The notes beneath the pieces are model-generated. The model made no database searches. It was not told the origin of the DNA and saw only the letters and a program-made list of their open reading frames with translations. Positions 39,499 through 47,920 of a stretch of 47,920 nucleotides of DNA are shown in pieces. Location of the stretch: contig JAGDXU010000017.1 in the NCBI GenBank assembly GCA_023269965.1, positions 1 through 47,920 of the forward strand, read 5' to 3'. Source of the DNA: Candidatus Parvarchaeota archaeon. Lineage in GTDB: Archaea; Nanobdellota; Nanobdellia; Parvarchaeales; Parvarchaeaceae. The translations under genes and the position numbers were made by a program. How positions within the stretch are numbered: position 1 is the stretch's first letter; every line of letters starts with the position of its first letter.

Positions 39499-41040
39499 GT
39501 GCATAAGGATAAGGATATGGTAGAGCTTAATTTAAGTGATAAATTCTCGGATATATACGTGCCAGGTGAGTTCAAGAAGCTGAAGGTATTCATCGGCGGC
39601 AAGTGGATTGAGACGAAGGATAAATTTGACATCATCTCACCTACAGATAATAAAAAGTTCGCAGAGATATCCAGCGTTAGCAAAGAAGATATAGACTTGG
39701 CAGTCAAGTACGCTGTTGATTCTAAACATAAAATAAGGGATCTACCGGCTATTGACAGAATCGAGCTTATCAACAAATTTAGGTTGGAGCTTCAAAAATA
39801 CAAGGCAGACATAGTAGACACGCTTGTGAAAGAGGCTGGTAAGGCTAGACGTTCCGCAGAAGGAGAATTCAACGCGACAATAGAAAGGATGCGCTTAAGC
39901 ATGGAGGACTCTAGGAGGATAATGGGAGAGTATATCCCCGGAGACTGGTCAAGCGACACATCCCAGAAAGTCGCCCTGGTCATAAGAGAGCCGTTAGGCG
40001 TGGTTTTGGGCATATCTCCTTTCAATTATCCGTTCTATACATCCATGGCGAAGGTCATTCCCGCTCTTTTGTCGGGTAATTCTGTGATAATAAAACCACC
40101 AAGTGCTGATCCCATTGCTTTCTTGATGGCAGCGAAGGTCTTCCAGGAAGTCGGTGTGCCGGATGGAGTGTTCCAAGTAGTAACTGGGAAGGGAGATGTA
40201 GCTGGAGATTATCTTACTTCAAATGAAGGTATCAACATGATAAGTTTTACGGGAAGCACGGACGTAGGCAAGCATATAGCTTCCATAGCAGGTTTAAGGA
40301 AAACGCATCTAGAGCTGGGGGGCAAAGGGACTGTCATAGTTTTAGAGGACGCTGATTTAGATTTAGCTGCGAAAGAATGCGTTAAGGGGTCGTTTGAGTT
40401 AGCAGGGCAGAGATGTGATGCAGTTAGCAGAATTTTAGCAGTCGAGAAGGTGTACAATGATTTAGTTGAAAGGTTAAAGCAGCATCTACAGGACTACAAG
40501 TTTGGGAATCCAGTTGAGGATCCAAGTGTTACGATGGGGCCAGTCATAAGCCAAAATGCAGCCAAGAGAATAGACGAGATGGTTAAAGATGCCATCAGTA
40601 AGGGTGCGAAGCTCCTTGCCGGCGGGAAATACAAGGATTGCTACTACGAGCCCACACTTCTTGTGGATGTTCCTCTTAATGCAAAGATAGCAGAAGAAGA
40701 AACTTTTGGACCTGTGATAACACTAATAAAAGTCAAGGACAAGTCAGAAGCCATCAGCGTAGCTAACAAGTCCAAATATGGGTTGGACTCAAGCGTTTTT
40801 ACAGGTAAGTTCTATGATGCGTGGGAAGTCATGAAAGCTCTTCAGGTGGGAAACGTGACATTGAATGGCGCACCATCGCATGGCACGGCTTACTTCCCAT
40901 TTGGAGGCGTGAAAGATTCAGGGAGCGGCAAAGAGGGCGTTGGATACAGCATAGATGAGATGACTTACACAAAGACCATCATATTCAACTTAGGCGCCGG
41001 AAATTTGGGTAAAAAATACACTGGGCAATTCAAAGACTGA
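39499..41040 (+). CDS. NAD(P)-dependent aldehyde dehydrogenase, probably non-phosphorylating GAPDH (GapN-like)
   Basis: GISPFNYPFYTSMAKVIPALLSGNSVIIKPPS, LELGGKG, GQRCDAVSRILA, EETFGPVI. GTG start at 39499 or ATG at 39517. Confidence 0.85.
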   Translation: MHKDKDMVELNLSDKFSDIYVPGEFKKLKVFIGGKWIETKDKFDIISPTDNKKFAEISSVSKEDIDLAVKYAVDSKHKIRDLPAIDRIELINKFRLELQKYKADIVDTLVKEAGKARRSAEGEFNATIERMRLSMEDSRRIMGEYIPGDWSSDTSQKVALVIREPLGVVLGISPFNYPFYTSMAKVIPALLSGNSVIIKPPSADPIAFLMAAKVFQEVGVPDGVFQVVTGKGDVAGDYLTSNEGINMISFTGSTDVGKHIASIAGLRKTHLELGGKGTVIVLEDADLDLAAKECVKGSFELAGQRCDAVSRILAVEKVYNDLVERLKQHLQDYKFGNPVEDPSVTMGPVISQNAAKRIDEMVKDAISKGAKLLAGGKYKDCYYEPTLLVDVPLNAKIAEEETFGPVITLIKVKDKSEAISVANKSKYGLDSSVFTGKFYDAWEVMKALQVGNVTLNGAPSHGTAYFPFGGVKDSGSGKEGVGYSIDEMTYTKTIIFNLGAGNLGKKYTGQFKD

Positions 41041-41113
41041 GGAATCGGCTGAACGATTAATATTATATCCATAGAATGCCTATGTTTATATGTAGGCGAT
41101 ATATAAGCAAAAG

Positions 41114-41605
41114 ATGATGAAAATAAAAAATGCTGCCTTAAGGCAAGAGGCTAGAAATTTGATTCTGAGAGGCGTTTCTAGAAAAGAAGCGTCTTCTAGA
41201 CTGAGCGTCAACTATCGCACCATAAGCCTTTGGACAGAGGATTTAGCTTTACCAAGACACAGGGACACAGGTAAGCAGATAGAAATATTTGAAAAAATCA
41301 AGGCAGATGGGTTTTATATAGCCAAAGGCACGGATGACTTGAACACACTAAGGATACTGAGACATAGAAAGGGAATCAAAATAGTGCATGCAGCTGATGC
41401 CCACATTGGGATTTTAAGCGGGAGAGAGTTTGACGCATTGAAAGGCCTACTTGACTATAGATATAAGCACGGCTTAACCAAGCAAAGACTAGAGGAACTT
41501 GGGAGAGCTTTTGGAGTAAAAGAAAAAGATAAGTTGAAAGGGCTTTTGGTAGAAAAGCAAAGCAAGACCTCAGACTCCTATAACAAGTCAGATCAGGTTG
41601 ATTAA
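41114..41605 (+). CDS. Small HTH-domain protein
   Basis: RNLILRGVSRKEASSRLSVNYRTISLWTEDLALPRHR. Confidence 0.55.
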   Translation: MMKIKNAALRQEARNLILRGVSRKEASSRLSVNYRTISLWTEDLALPRHRDTGKQIEIFEKIKADGFYIAKGTDDLNTLRILRHRKGIKIVHAADAHIGILSGREFDALKGLLDYRYKHGLTKQRLEELGRAFGVKEKDKLKGLLVEKQSKTSDSYNKSDQVD

Positions 41606-41704
41606 AAAATTTTGTAGATAAATTTAAATACTAGAATATTAGATATAGTATCATACAAAATAATAAGACTATTGAAGGTCTAATTTTGCAAGTAGGAGGT
41701 AATT

Positions 41705-43345
41705 ATGGCAGAAGCAGTTCAACCGATTTTTATCTTACCAGAAGGGTATACAAGGACGACAGGCAAAGATGCGCAGAGAAACAATATAGCATCTGCAAAG
41801 GCCGTAGCAGCGGCTGTGAAGTCTACTTTAGGCCCCAGGGGTATGGATAAGATGCTTGTGGACAATTTAGGGGATATAACTATAACGAATGATGGTGTGA
41901 CGGTCCTAAAGAGCATGGAGGTAGACAATCCTGCAGCTAAGATGATAGTGGAGGTAGCAAAGGCGCAGGAGGAAGAAGTCGGAGACGGCACCACCACAGC
42001 AGTCATATTAGCGGGAGAACTTCTGAAGTTTGCAGAGTCATTGCTGGATCAGGGGATACACCCAACTCTTATAAATCGTGGTTATAGACTGGCTTCTACC
42101 AAGGCACAAGAGATACTGGATGAGATAAAAGTGAAGGTCAATATAGACAGCAAGGAAGAGCTTCGTAAGATCGTTAAGACAGCTATAATCAGCAAGAATA
42201 TAAGCGGAGACGAGACTTTGCTGAATCTCATAGTTGATGCAATAAAGTACGTTAAGGGAGCAGAGAACAAAGAGGAGGTCGATATAGATTCTATAAAGAT
42301 AGAGAAAAAGGTTGGCGGCGGTCTTTCAGACTCCAAGCTAATCAAGGGCGTATTAATAGAGAAGGAGAAGGTTCACCCGGACATGCCAGATGAGATCAAG
42401 AACGCAAAGATTGCCCTGTTGAATCTGGCACTGGAGATAGAGAAGACAAACATAGATGCGCAGCTTAGGATAGAGAAACCCGATCAGCTTCAGGCTTTCT
42501 TAGGCGAAGAAGAAAAGTTACTGAAGGATATGGTCGATAAGATAAAGGCTTCAGGCGCAAATGTTGTAGTATGCCAGAAGGGAATAGACGACGCAGCCCA
42601 GTACTTCCTGTCAAAAGCTAAGATTTTGGCTTTCAGGAGAGTTTCAGAGGGGGACATGAAGAAAATAGGCAAGGCAACAGGGGCTAAGGTCGTTTCCACG
42701 CTTACTGAACTTGAGCCAGGCGCCTTGGGAGAAGCAGGATACGTGCATACAGAGAAGATAGGCAATGAAGACGTAGCCATTATAGAAGAGTGCAAGAACC
42801 CTAAGTCAGTGACCCTACTTATAAGGGGGGGCACAGAGCATGTTGTTGATGAGGCCAAAAGGGCAGTAGAGGACAGTCTTGGAGATTTAAAGGTACTGAT
42901 AGAAAGTGGCGGGAGTGTTGTGGCCGGCGGCGGTGCGTGTGAGATGGAGGTATCAAAGAGATTAAAGGAATTCGCTGCCACTCTTGAGGGTAGAGAGCAG
43001 CTTGCTGTTGATGCTTTCGCTGACTCTTTGGAGATAATACCCAAGACTTTGGCTGAAAACGCAGGAATGGACCCTATAGATATACTGGTTGATCTAAGGG
43101 CTGCTCACAAGAAGGGGAACATATGGTCTGGCATCGACTTATCAAATATCGCTGAACCTGTCGTAGCAGACATGTTTAAGGCAGGGGTTCTGGAGCCTGT
43201 GAGCATAAAGAAACAGGCCATAAAGAGCTCCAGCGAGGTCGCAATAATGATATTGAAGATAGATGACATAATCGCAGCAGGCAAATCAGCAAATCAGTCC
43301 TCTCAGCCTCCAGCAGGGGGTTATGGTGGTGGATACGGTGAGTAA
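41705..43345 (+). CDS. Thermosome (group II chaperonin) subunit
   Basis: [48 protein letters not shown]-terminal GGYGGGYGE. Confidence 0.97.
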   Translation: MAEAVQPIFILPEGYTRTTGKDAQRNNIASAKAVAAAVKSTLGPRGMDKMLVDNLGDITITNDGVTVLKSMEVDNPAAKMIVEVAKAQEEEVGDGTTTAVILAGELLKFAESLLDQGIHPTLINRGYRLASTKAQEILDEIKVKVNIDSKEELRKIVKTAIISKNISGDETLLNLIVDAIKYVKGAENKEEVDIDSIKIEKKVGGGLSDSKLIKGVLIEKEKVHPDMPDEIKNAKIALLNLALEIEKTNIDAQLRIEKPDQLQAFLGEEEKLLKDMVDKIKASGANVVVCQKGIDDAAQYFLSKAKILAFRRVSEGDMKKIGKATGAKVVSTLTELEPGALGEAGYVHTEKIGNEDVAIIEECKNPKSVTLLIRGGTEHVVDEAKRAVEDSLGDLKVLIESGGSVVAGGGACEMEVSKRLKEFAATLEGREQLAVDAFADSLEIIPKTLAENAGMDPIDILVDLRAAHKKGNIWSGIDLSNIAEPVVADMFKAGVLEPVSIKKQAIKSSSEVAIMILKIDDIIAAGKSANQSSQPPAGGYGGGYGE

Positions 43346-43347
43346 AC

Positions 43348-43578
43348 ATGAGTGAAACTGCAAGGCCTTTAGACCTGCTTAATAGCGCGAAAGGAAAAAA
43401 TGTCCTCGTGGAGCTAAAGAATGGTCATTCGATAACTGGAAAGCTAATCACGTTTGATGTTCATATCAATATAACACTAGAGAACGCTGAGGACAAGGTA
43501 AACGGAGAAGTTGTGAGAAAGTTAGGTTATTTATTTATAAAAGGTGACACGGTGGTGTTGGTATCTCCAGCTTTATGA
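43348..43578 (+). CDS. LSm/Sm-like archaeal protein
   Basis: RPLDLLNSAKGKNVLVELKNGHSITGKLITFDVHINITLENAED; LFIKGDTVVLVSP. Confidence 0.93.
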   Translation: MSETARPLDLLNSAKGKNVLVELKNGHSITGKLITFDVHINITLENAEDKVNGEVVRKLGYLFIKGDTVVLVSPAL

Positions 43579-43757
43579 GCACAGAATCGATGGGTTTACA
43601 TAACAGAAAGAATCCTCACGTCCGCTGCAGGAGGTGCGGTAGTTATTCCTACAATGCAAGGAAGCATTACTGTTCACATTGTGGTTACGGTAGAACATCA
43701 AAGCTGAGAAGCTATTCGTGGTTAAATAAAAACCTTAATGGCATTAGGAAAAGGTAA
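43575..43757 (+). CDS. rpl37e: 50S ribosomal protein L37e
   Basis: SMGLHNRKNPHVRCRRCGSYSYNARKHYCSHCGYGRTSKLRSYSW. Confidence 0.95.
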   Translation: MSTESMGLHNRKNPHVRCRRCGSYSYNARKHYCSHCGYGRTSKLRSYSWLNKNLNGIRKR

Positions 43758-43867
43758 TTGAAAAATTACTGTTTTTCCCATCTTATTTTTTGAATTTTTC
43801 ATTGTTAACCCTAGAGCAAAAACCTGCATCTCAATCTATAAATATATAATCAGCTCTATCCATTAAA

Positions 43868-44524
43868 ATGGAGAATTTAGATGCTTTACTTGATAATAAC
43901 AGACATTTCAGTCAGTTCATTAAAGATGGATTAAATATAGAAGATAATCCTGACTTGTATATCATAGATATCCCATTTGCAAGGATATATACTGAAGGCC
44001 CTGGGAAAATATACTTAAGCAGGCCCTTAGGCGAAGCATTTTATTACATTGTAAAGTTCGACAATTTGAAAGAACTTAGAGAGGGCGTAAAATTCCTCAT
44101 AAATCATGAGATTGGTCATTTTCACGATAACGACTGCCTAAGCAACCCAAGGCTAGAGAATTACTTCTCGTCTATAAAGCAGCTCTATAGGGCGCAGTTT
44201 AGTAGTAGCATCTCTAGCTTTCCAGATTCAGAGGCGACAAGGTATGCTCTGTCAAGGTCAGCCAATTTTAAAGATGCTTTGGCAGGGACTGTTGCGATCG
44301 TCTCGTTTGTTAATGAAATTGATCCAATTTTAGAGTTAAAGGCTATAGAGCGTCATTATTCGACTTCGAGGTCAGATCTAAAAAAGATTACAAACTTTAG
44401 ATTAAGCGAATCGCTGAAAGCAGAGATAGAAGATAAAGCGGACGGCTATTTAGCGCTATTAAGATCAAATCTTAGGGTGACATCTTCCATAAATTCATTC
44501 ATGGGGGGTACCACCAATGACTGA
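43868..44524 (+). CDS. Putative zinc-metalloprotease-like protein (HEIGH)
   Basis: KFLINHEIGHFHDNDC; distal EDKADGYLALL; TATA-like ctataaatatataa upstream. Confidence 0.5.
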   Translation: MENLDALLDNNRHFSQFIKDGLNIEDNPDLYIIDIPFARIYTEGPGKIYLSRPLGEAFYYIVKFDNLKELREGVKFLINHEIGHFHDNDCLSNPRLENYFSSIKQLYRAQFSSSISSFPDSEATRYALSRSANFKDALAGTVAIVSFVNEIDPILELKAIERHYSTSRSDLKKITNFRLSESLKAEIEDKADGYLALLRSNLRVTSSINSFMGGTTND

Positions 44525-44621
44525 GATAATTTAAATACCTTTTGTATCGGTTACTGAGACAATTTTCTAAGTGTAAAAGGGGTCTTCTTCTGTGTCTTGG
44601 GTTGTTTTATTAATCCAAATT

Positions 44622-44644
44622 ATTCGTACTATGAGAGTACGAAA
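44622..44644. promoter_or_regulatory. Operator palindrome 1 upstream of TATA box
   Basis: ATTCGTACT-atgag-AGTACGAAa. Confidence 0.7.
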
Positions 44645-44653
44645 AGTATAAAT

Positions 44654-44676
44654 ATTCGTTCTGCATGAGTACGAAT
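44654..44676. promoter_or_regulatory. Operator palindrome 2 between TATA box and start
   Basis: ATTCGTtCT-gcatg-AGTACGAAT; TATA-like agtataaatatt lies between palindromes. Confidence 0.7.
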
Positions 44677-45933
44677 ATGGACATAGAAACGATGCTTGTC
44701 TATCTCAATGATTGGTGGAAAACCGGACACATAAATGAAGACCTGGCGAAGAAATACCGCCGAAAGGTGATGACAGAGTTCAAAAGGGTTTTTAATAAAT
44801 ACCATGAAATCTTGCTACTGACAGGATTAAGAAGGGTTGGAAAGACAACGATGATTTATCAGCAGATAGAGGATTTACTAAGAGAAACGACTCCAGAATC
44901 TATATTGTACTTTACATTTGATTATGGGCAGGTAGATCCATTTGATCTATTAGACAAATACTCAAAAATGACAGGGATAGACTGGAAACATAAAAAGGTA
45001 TACATTTTTTTAGACGAGATACAGAAATTGAGCGGGTGGAGCTCAAAAATAAAGATGCTTTTTGATACTTTCCCTAACGTGAAAATCACCATATCTGGAT
45101 CTGCGTCAATACAACTAGAAAAGGATGCGATGGACAACCTAGCCGGCAGATATTTTATAATCGATGTAAAACCCTTGTCATTAATCGAATTTTACGAGCT
45201 AAAGCATTCAAAAGCTATCACGAATCCTGCATTGTATAGGAGCGAATTTGATATAGAGTTCGAATCTTATATTAAAAGGCCATTCCCCGAGATTGTCAGT
45301 TGGAAAAATGATCAAGATGTATTTACTTATATACGCGAGAACGTGCTCTCCAAAATAATAAGAGGAGATTTGCAGGATACATTCGAAAATATTAATTTGT
45401 CTTTACTTGAGCGAATGATAAATGAATTCTATGCAAGTCCAGGGATGATAATGAATGTGGATGAGAGCGTGCGTAAATTTGGTGTGAGCAAGACAACCTT
45501 TGAAAGGCATGTGTTTTTCCTGGAATTTGCGAAATTGATAAGGGTCTGTGCTAATTTTCGTGGTTCGCATATGGCAATGTCCAGGAAAAGCAAAAAAATA
45601 TACCCATATGACGTATCACTAGCCTTGCCTTTTAACCCAAACATGGACATTGGTAGGATACTTGAAACTAAAGTGGCCTCTGTAACAGATGCCAATATGT
45701 ACTGGCGCGATGGGCAAAATGAGGTGGATTTTGTAACTATCGAAGATCAAAAAGTGTCCGGCGTAGAAGTAAAAGCATCAAAGGACCTGAACCAACGCGA
45801 ATTGTCGAGCCTGGACAAGTTTTCTGCAAAGTTTTCCGCAGAAAAGTTCATTGTTTACAGGGGTGAAGATAATAAAATTAATGGTAAAAACTATGTAAAC
45901 ATAATCACACTTCTAATTAAGGAGAATCTATAA
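44677..45933 (+). CDS. AAA_14/DUF4143-type ATPase
   Basis: LLLTGLRRVGKTTMIYQQ, YIFLDEIQKLSGWSSKIK, ISGSASIQL, PLSLIEFYEL, C-terminal NEVDFVTIEDQKVSGVEVKAS. Track start is 44665; 44677 preferred from TATA spacing. Confidence 0.88.
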   Translation: MDIETMLVYLNDWWKTGHINEDLAKKYRRKVMTEFKRVFNKYHEILLLTGLRRVGKTTMIYQQIEDLLRETTPESILYFTFDYGQVDPFDLLDKYSKMTGIDWKHKKVYIFLDEIQKLSGWSSKIKMLFDTFPNVKITISGSASIQLEKDAMDNLAGRYFIIDVKPLSLIEFYELKHSKAITNPALYRSEFDIEFESYIKRPFPEIVSWKNDQDVFTYIRENVLSKIIRGDLQDTFENINLSLLERMINEFYASPGMIMNVDESVRKFGVSKTTFERHVFFLEFAKLIRVCANFRGSHMAMSRKSKKIYPYDVSLALPFNPNMDIGRILETKVASVTDANMYWRDGQNEVDFVTIEDQKVSGVEVKASKDLNQRELSSLDKFSAKFSAEKFIVYRGEDNKINGKNYVNIITLLIKENL

Positions 45934-46020
45934 AGTGTGAGCAGAAAATTCACTATTCTAATCATGGTGGATGTTACTGTAAGGGAAAACTTTAAATGAA
46001 ATCTTTACCCATACATTACT

Positions 46021-46249
46021 ATGGATATAAAAACCTATCTTGTGGATAAAAAAAGGATATAACCTCACCAACGGCGGATTTCCAGACATAGCATTTGATA
46101 GTATAAAACCAGCCCAGTTCTTTAGGAAATACTTAGGTTTAGCAGTTTTCAAAGACCTAACAGAACGATTTGGGATAAGGAATATCTCTGTCGTAAAGTT
46201 GCTAATGAATCGGGATTACGAAGCGAAAGAAGAAATAAAAGCAACATAA
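46021..46249 (+). pseudogene. Relic of a second DUF4143-type ATPase with internal deletion
   Basis: MDIKTYLV start resembling MDIETMLV of upstream gene, then after frame change YNLTNGGFPDIAFDSIKPAQFFRKYLGLAVFKDLTERFGIRNISVVKLLM. Confidence 0.6.
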
Positions 46250-46440
46250 AGAATAGCTTCATCATCGCTTATTTTATAATCATTAGCTTCCCTGTTGAAC
46301 GCAACTAATTTTTCAGATATAAGGTAATATAATTTAGATCTAAAGCCGACCAAAGAATCAAATTTGTGACCTGAAAGAGTCTCTAGAAAATCTTCTTTTG
46401 TTATGTTAGTAGGAATTAAATTAGGATTTATTTTCGACAT
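46216..46440 (-). CDS. Small hypothetical protein, possible third gene of mazG-HNH operon
   Basis: 74 aa MSKINPNLIPTNITKEDFLETLSGHKFDSLV...; starts 31 nt after HNH gene stop. Confidence 0.45.
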   Translation of the reverse strand: MSKINPNLIPTNITKEDFLETLSGHKFDSLVGFRSKLYYLISEKLVAFNREANDYKISDDEAILYVAFISSFAS

Positions 46441-46471
46441 AATAGATCACGACAATCCATCTTCTTTTAAC

Positions 46472-47419
46472 CTAAATATTAACACCATTCCTTTTCAAAG
46501 CTTCAATTACTTCATTTCTTGCTGCTTCATCACCTTTATCTAGCTTTTTATGGCAATTTGGGCAAAGTGCAACCATATTTTCAGGATCGTCTGGTCCTCC
46601 TTGCGATAATGGCTTAATATGGGCTACTTCCACATAAAATTCTCCATCCTTCTTTTTGAAAGTAAAGCCACATGCTCTGCACGTATAGTTATCTCTCTCC
46701 TTCACATAAGCTACAAGAATAGCTTTTCTCTTTATCCTTTTGCCATTCACTTCAATATAATCTCTAGACTTATCTTGTAGTGCTTTGTCTGCTAAGTCTT
46801 TCAAATGCGTAAGTCTTTCTTCTTTGTTTAACCTGCCAGGTAATACTGTTTCAACAGTCTGCTTGGCAATATCATCGCTGAAAGATTCTGGACTTATAAC
46901 CGTTTCTAGGTTTAGATTAAGGAAGGTATCAATTGATGGATATTTAGAAAAGAATTTATCAGTTATTTTTCTATTTCCCATTAATGGATCTTTTTCTGAG
47001 TAGCCCAACTCTCTTAAGAACGAACGCTTATCCTTTTCTATTATACCAAGTATCTTAACAAAGAAAATTAGCTCCCAGGTTTGACCATTTTTATCTACCC
47101 CCCAAAGCGTATTTGCAAGATCTTTGTTTCTGGTAGTCGCAAGTATCTCTGTAACAATTAAATTGTATTTGGATGGTACAAATATCACAATGTCATGCGG
47201 CTTAAATCTCTGCCACTGTCGCACATTTGGCTGATTAATACCCCGACCTGGCACCAAACCCCAAACATTAATTTTATTATCTTCGTATATATATTCTGGA
47301 AGAACAACATCGTGTGCTAAAATGGTCTGCTTATCTACTTTGTTTAGTAAAGTGTTGTTCATGTTGTTTACAGCTTTTTCAGATCCTATTGGTATTGATA
47401 TTATATATACATCTACCAT
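46472..47419 (-). CDS. HNH endonuclease with N-terminal EVE/PUA-like domain
   Basis: FKPHDIVIFVPSKYNLIVTEILATTRNKDLANTLWGVDKNGQTWELIFFV (EVE-like); CRACGF...HIKPLSQGGPDDPENMVALCPNCHKKLDKGD (HNH). Start MVDVYIISIPIG. Confidence 0.75.
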   Translation of the reverse strand: MVDVYIISIPIGSEKAVNNMNNTLLNKVDKQTILAHDVVLPEYIYEDNKINVWGLVPGRGINQPNVRQWQRFKPHDIVIFVPSKYNLIVTEILATTRNKDLANTLWGVDKNGQTWELIFFVKILGIIEKDKRSFLRELGYSEKDPLMGNRKITDKFFSKYPSIDTFLNLNLETVISPESFSDDIAKQTVETVLPGRLNKEERLTHLKDLADKALQDKSRDYIEVNGKRIKRKAILVAYVKERDNYTCRACGFTFKKKDGEFYVEVAHIKPLSQGGPDDPENMVALCPNCHKKLDKGDEAARNEVIEALKRNGVNI

Positions 47420-47423
47420 TTTC

Positions 47424-47792
47424 TCACAACTCTTCGTTATACTTCTTATTCGATCCTTTTGCCTTTTCAACAGGATATTTCTGATTGTTCTTCTCTAGCT
47501 TTTTGTCAAGTTCCTCAGATAAGTCAAAACCATTCATTTGGGCAAATCTCAGCAGAAAATAGAGCACATCTGCAAGTTCTTCACCAACCTTTTGCCTTTT
47601 GTTAGGATCAGACATTATTACTTTGATGTCTTCGTCGCTTTTAAACCTGAAAATATCAAGCAGTTCACTTGCTTCTGTAGACACTCCTATAGCAAGGTCT
47701 TTAGGATTATGAAACTGGTCCCAATCGCGCTCTTCGCAGAATTTTTGCACTTTGTCCTTAAGCTCTTTTATGGTTTTAGAATTGTCCCCCAT
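47424..47792 (-). CDS. MazG-like nucleotide pyrophosphohydrolase
   Basis: FCEERDWDQFHNPKDLAIGVSTEASELLDIF; VGEELADVLYFLLRFA. Confidence 0.88.
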   Translation of the reverse strand: MGDNSKTIKELKDKVQKFCEERDWDQFHNPKDLAIGVSTEASELLDIFRFKSDEDIKVIMSDPNKRQKVGEELADVLYFLLRFAQMNGFDLSEELDKKLEKNNQKYPVEKAKGSNKKYNEEL

Positions 47793-47796
47793 GCTC

Positions 47797-47919
47797 TCAT
47801 CCAAGCTTATTTATTATTTTACTATAGAGTTTAACTTTCTTTCCTTCCTTTATGTGTTTCTGTATATACCACAGCGTTGACCTTTTTATACCTAACCTCT
47901 TGTGGTCTTGCGGCTTTAT
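47797..47919 (-). CDS. C-terminal fragment of a gene extending beyond the window; possibly Cas1-like tail
   Basis: Open to window edge: IKPQDHKRLGIKRSTLWYIQKHIKEGKKVKLYSKIINKLG*. Confidence 0.3.
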   Translation of the reverse strand: MKPQDHKRLGIKRSTLWYIQKHIKEGKKVKLYSKIINKLG

Positions 47920-47920
47920 G

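Noticed and set aside
42490-43044. 184-aa minus ORF opposite the thermosome gene
   Set aside because: Same reason: shadow ORF of a highly conserved gene.
1-47920. CRISPR array
   Set aside because: No regularly spaced direct repeats seen; the only notable long direct repeat is the single primase 5'-end duplication.

Overview
This window is chromosomal DNA from an AT-rich archaeon. The gene content fits a DPANN/ARMAN-type lineage (inference from a fused PriS-PriL primase, an intron-bearing tRNA, archaeal information-processing genes and class III signal-peptide pilins). Most of it is dense housekeeping sequence: radA, Mrp/NBP35, YvcK/CofD-like, G3P dehydrogenase, Zn-ferredoxin, hel308, L15e, secFD, guaB, a nine-gene A-type ATP synthase operon (K-E-C-F-A-B-D-H-I), deoxyhypusine synthase, primase, rnhB, mre11-rad50, gapN-like, thermosome, LSm and L37e. 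Two tRNAs were read by hand: Arg(TCG) with a 15-nt intron, and Ala(TGC). The most interesting material is: (i) an apparent IS605/TnpB-type right end with an omegaRNA-like hairpin at the left edge; (ii) an L15e gene whose conserved C-terminal motif lies in another frame; (iii) a miniature TtuA-like protein lacking the PP-loop; (iv) a GalT-like protein without the catalytic His motif; (v) a duplicated 5' end of the primase gene flanking a pilin gene; (vi) a dph2 gene cut to its first domain and overlapping rnhB; (vii) a twin-palindrome operator bracketing the TATA box of an AAA/DUF4143 ATPase, with an internally deleted paralogue relic downstream; and (viii) a predicted defence operon at the right edge (MazG-like, EVE-like+HNH nuclease, small ORF), preceded by the C-terminus of an unseen gene that faintly resembles the tail of some archaeal Cas1 proteins. 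All family calls are from reading the sequence; no database search was run.
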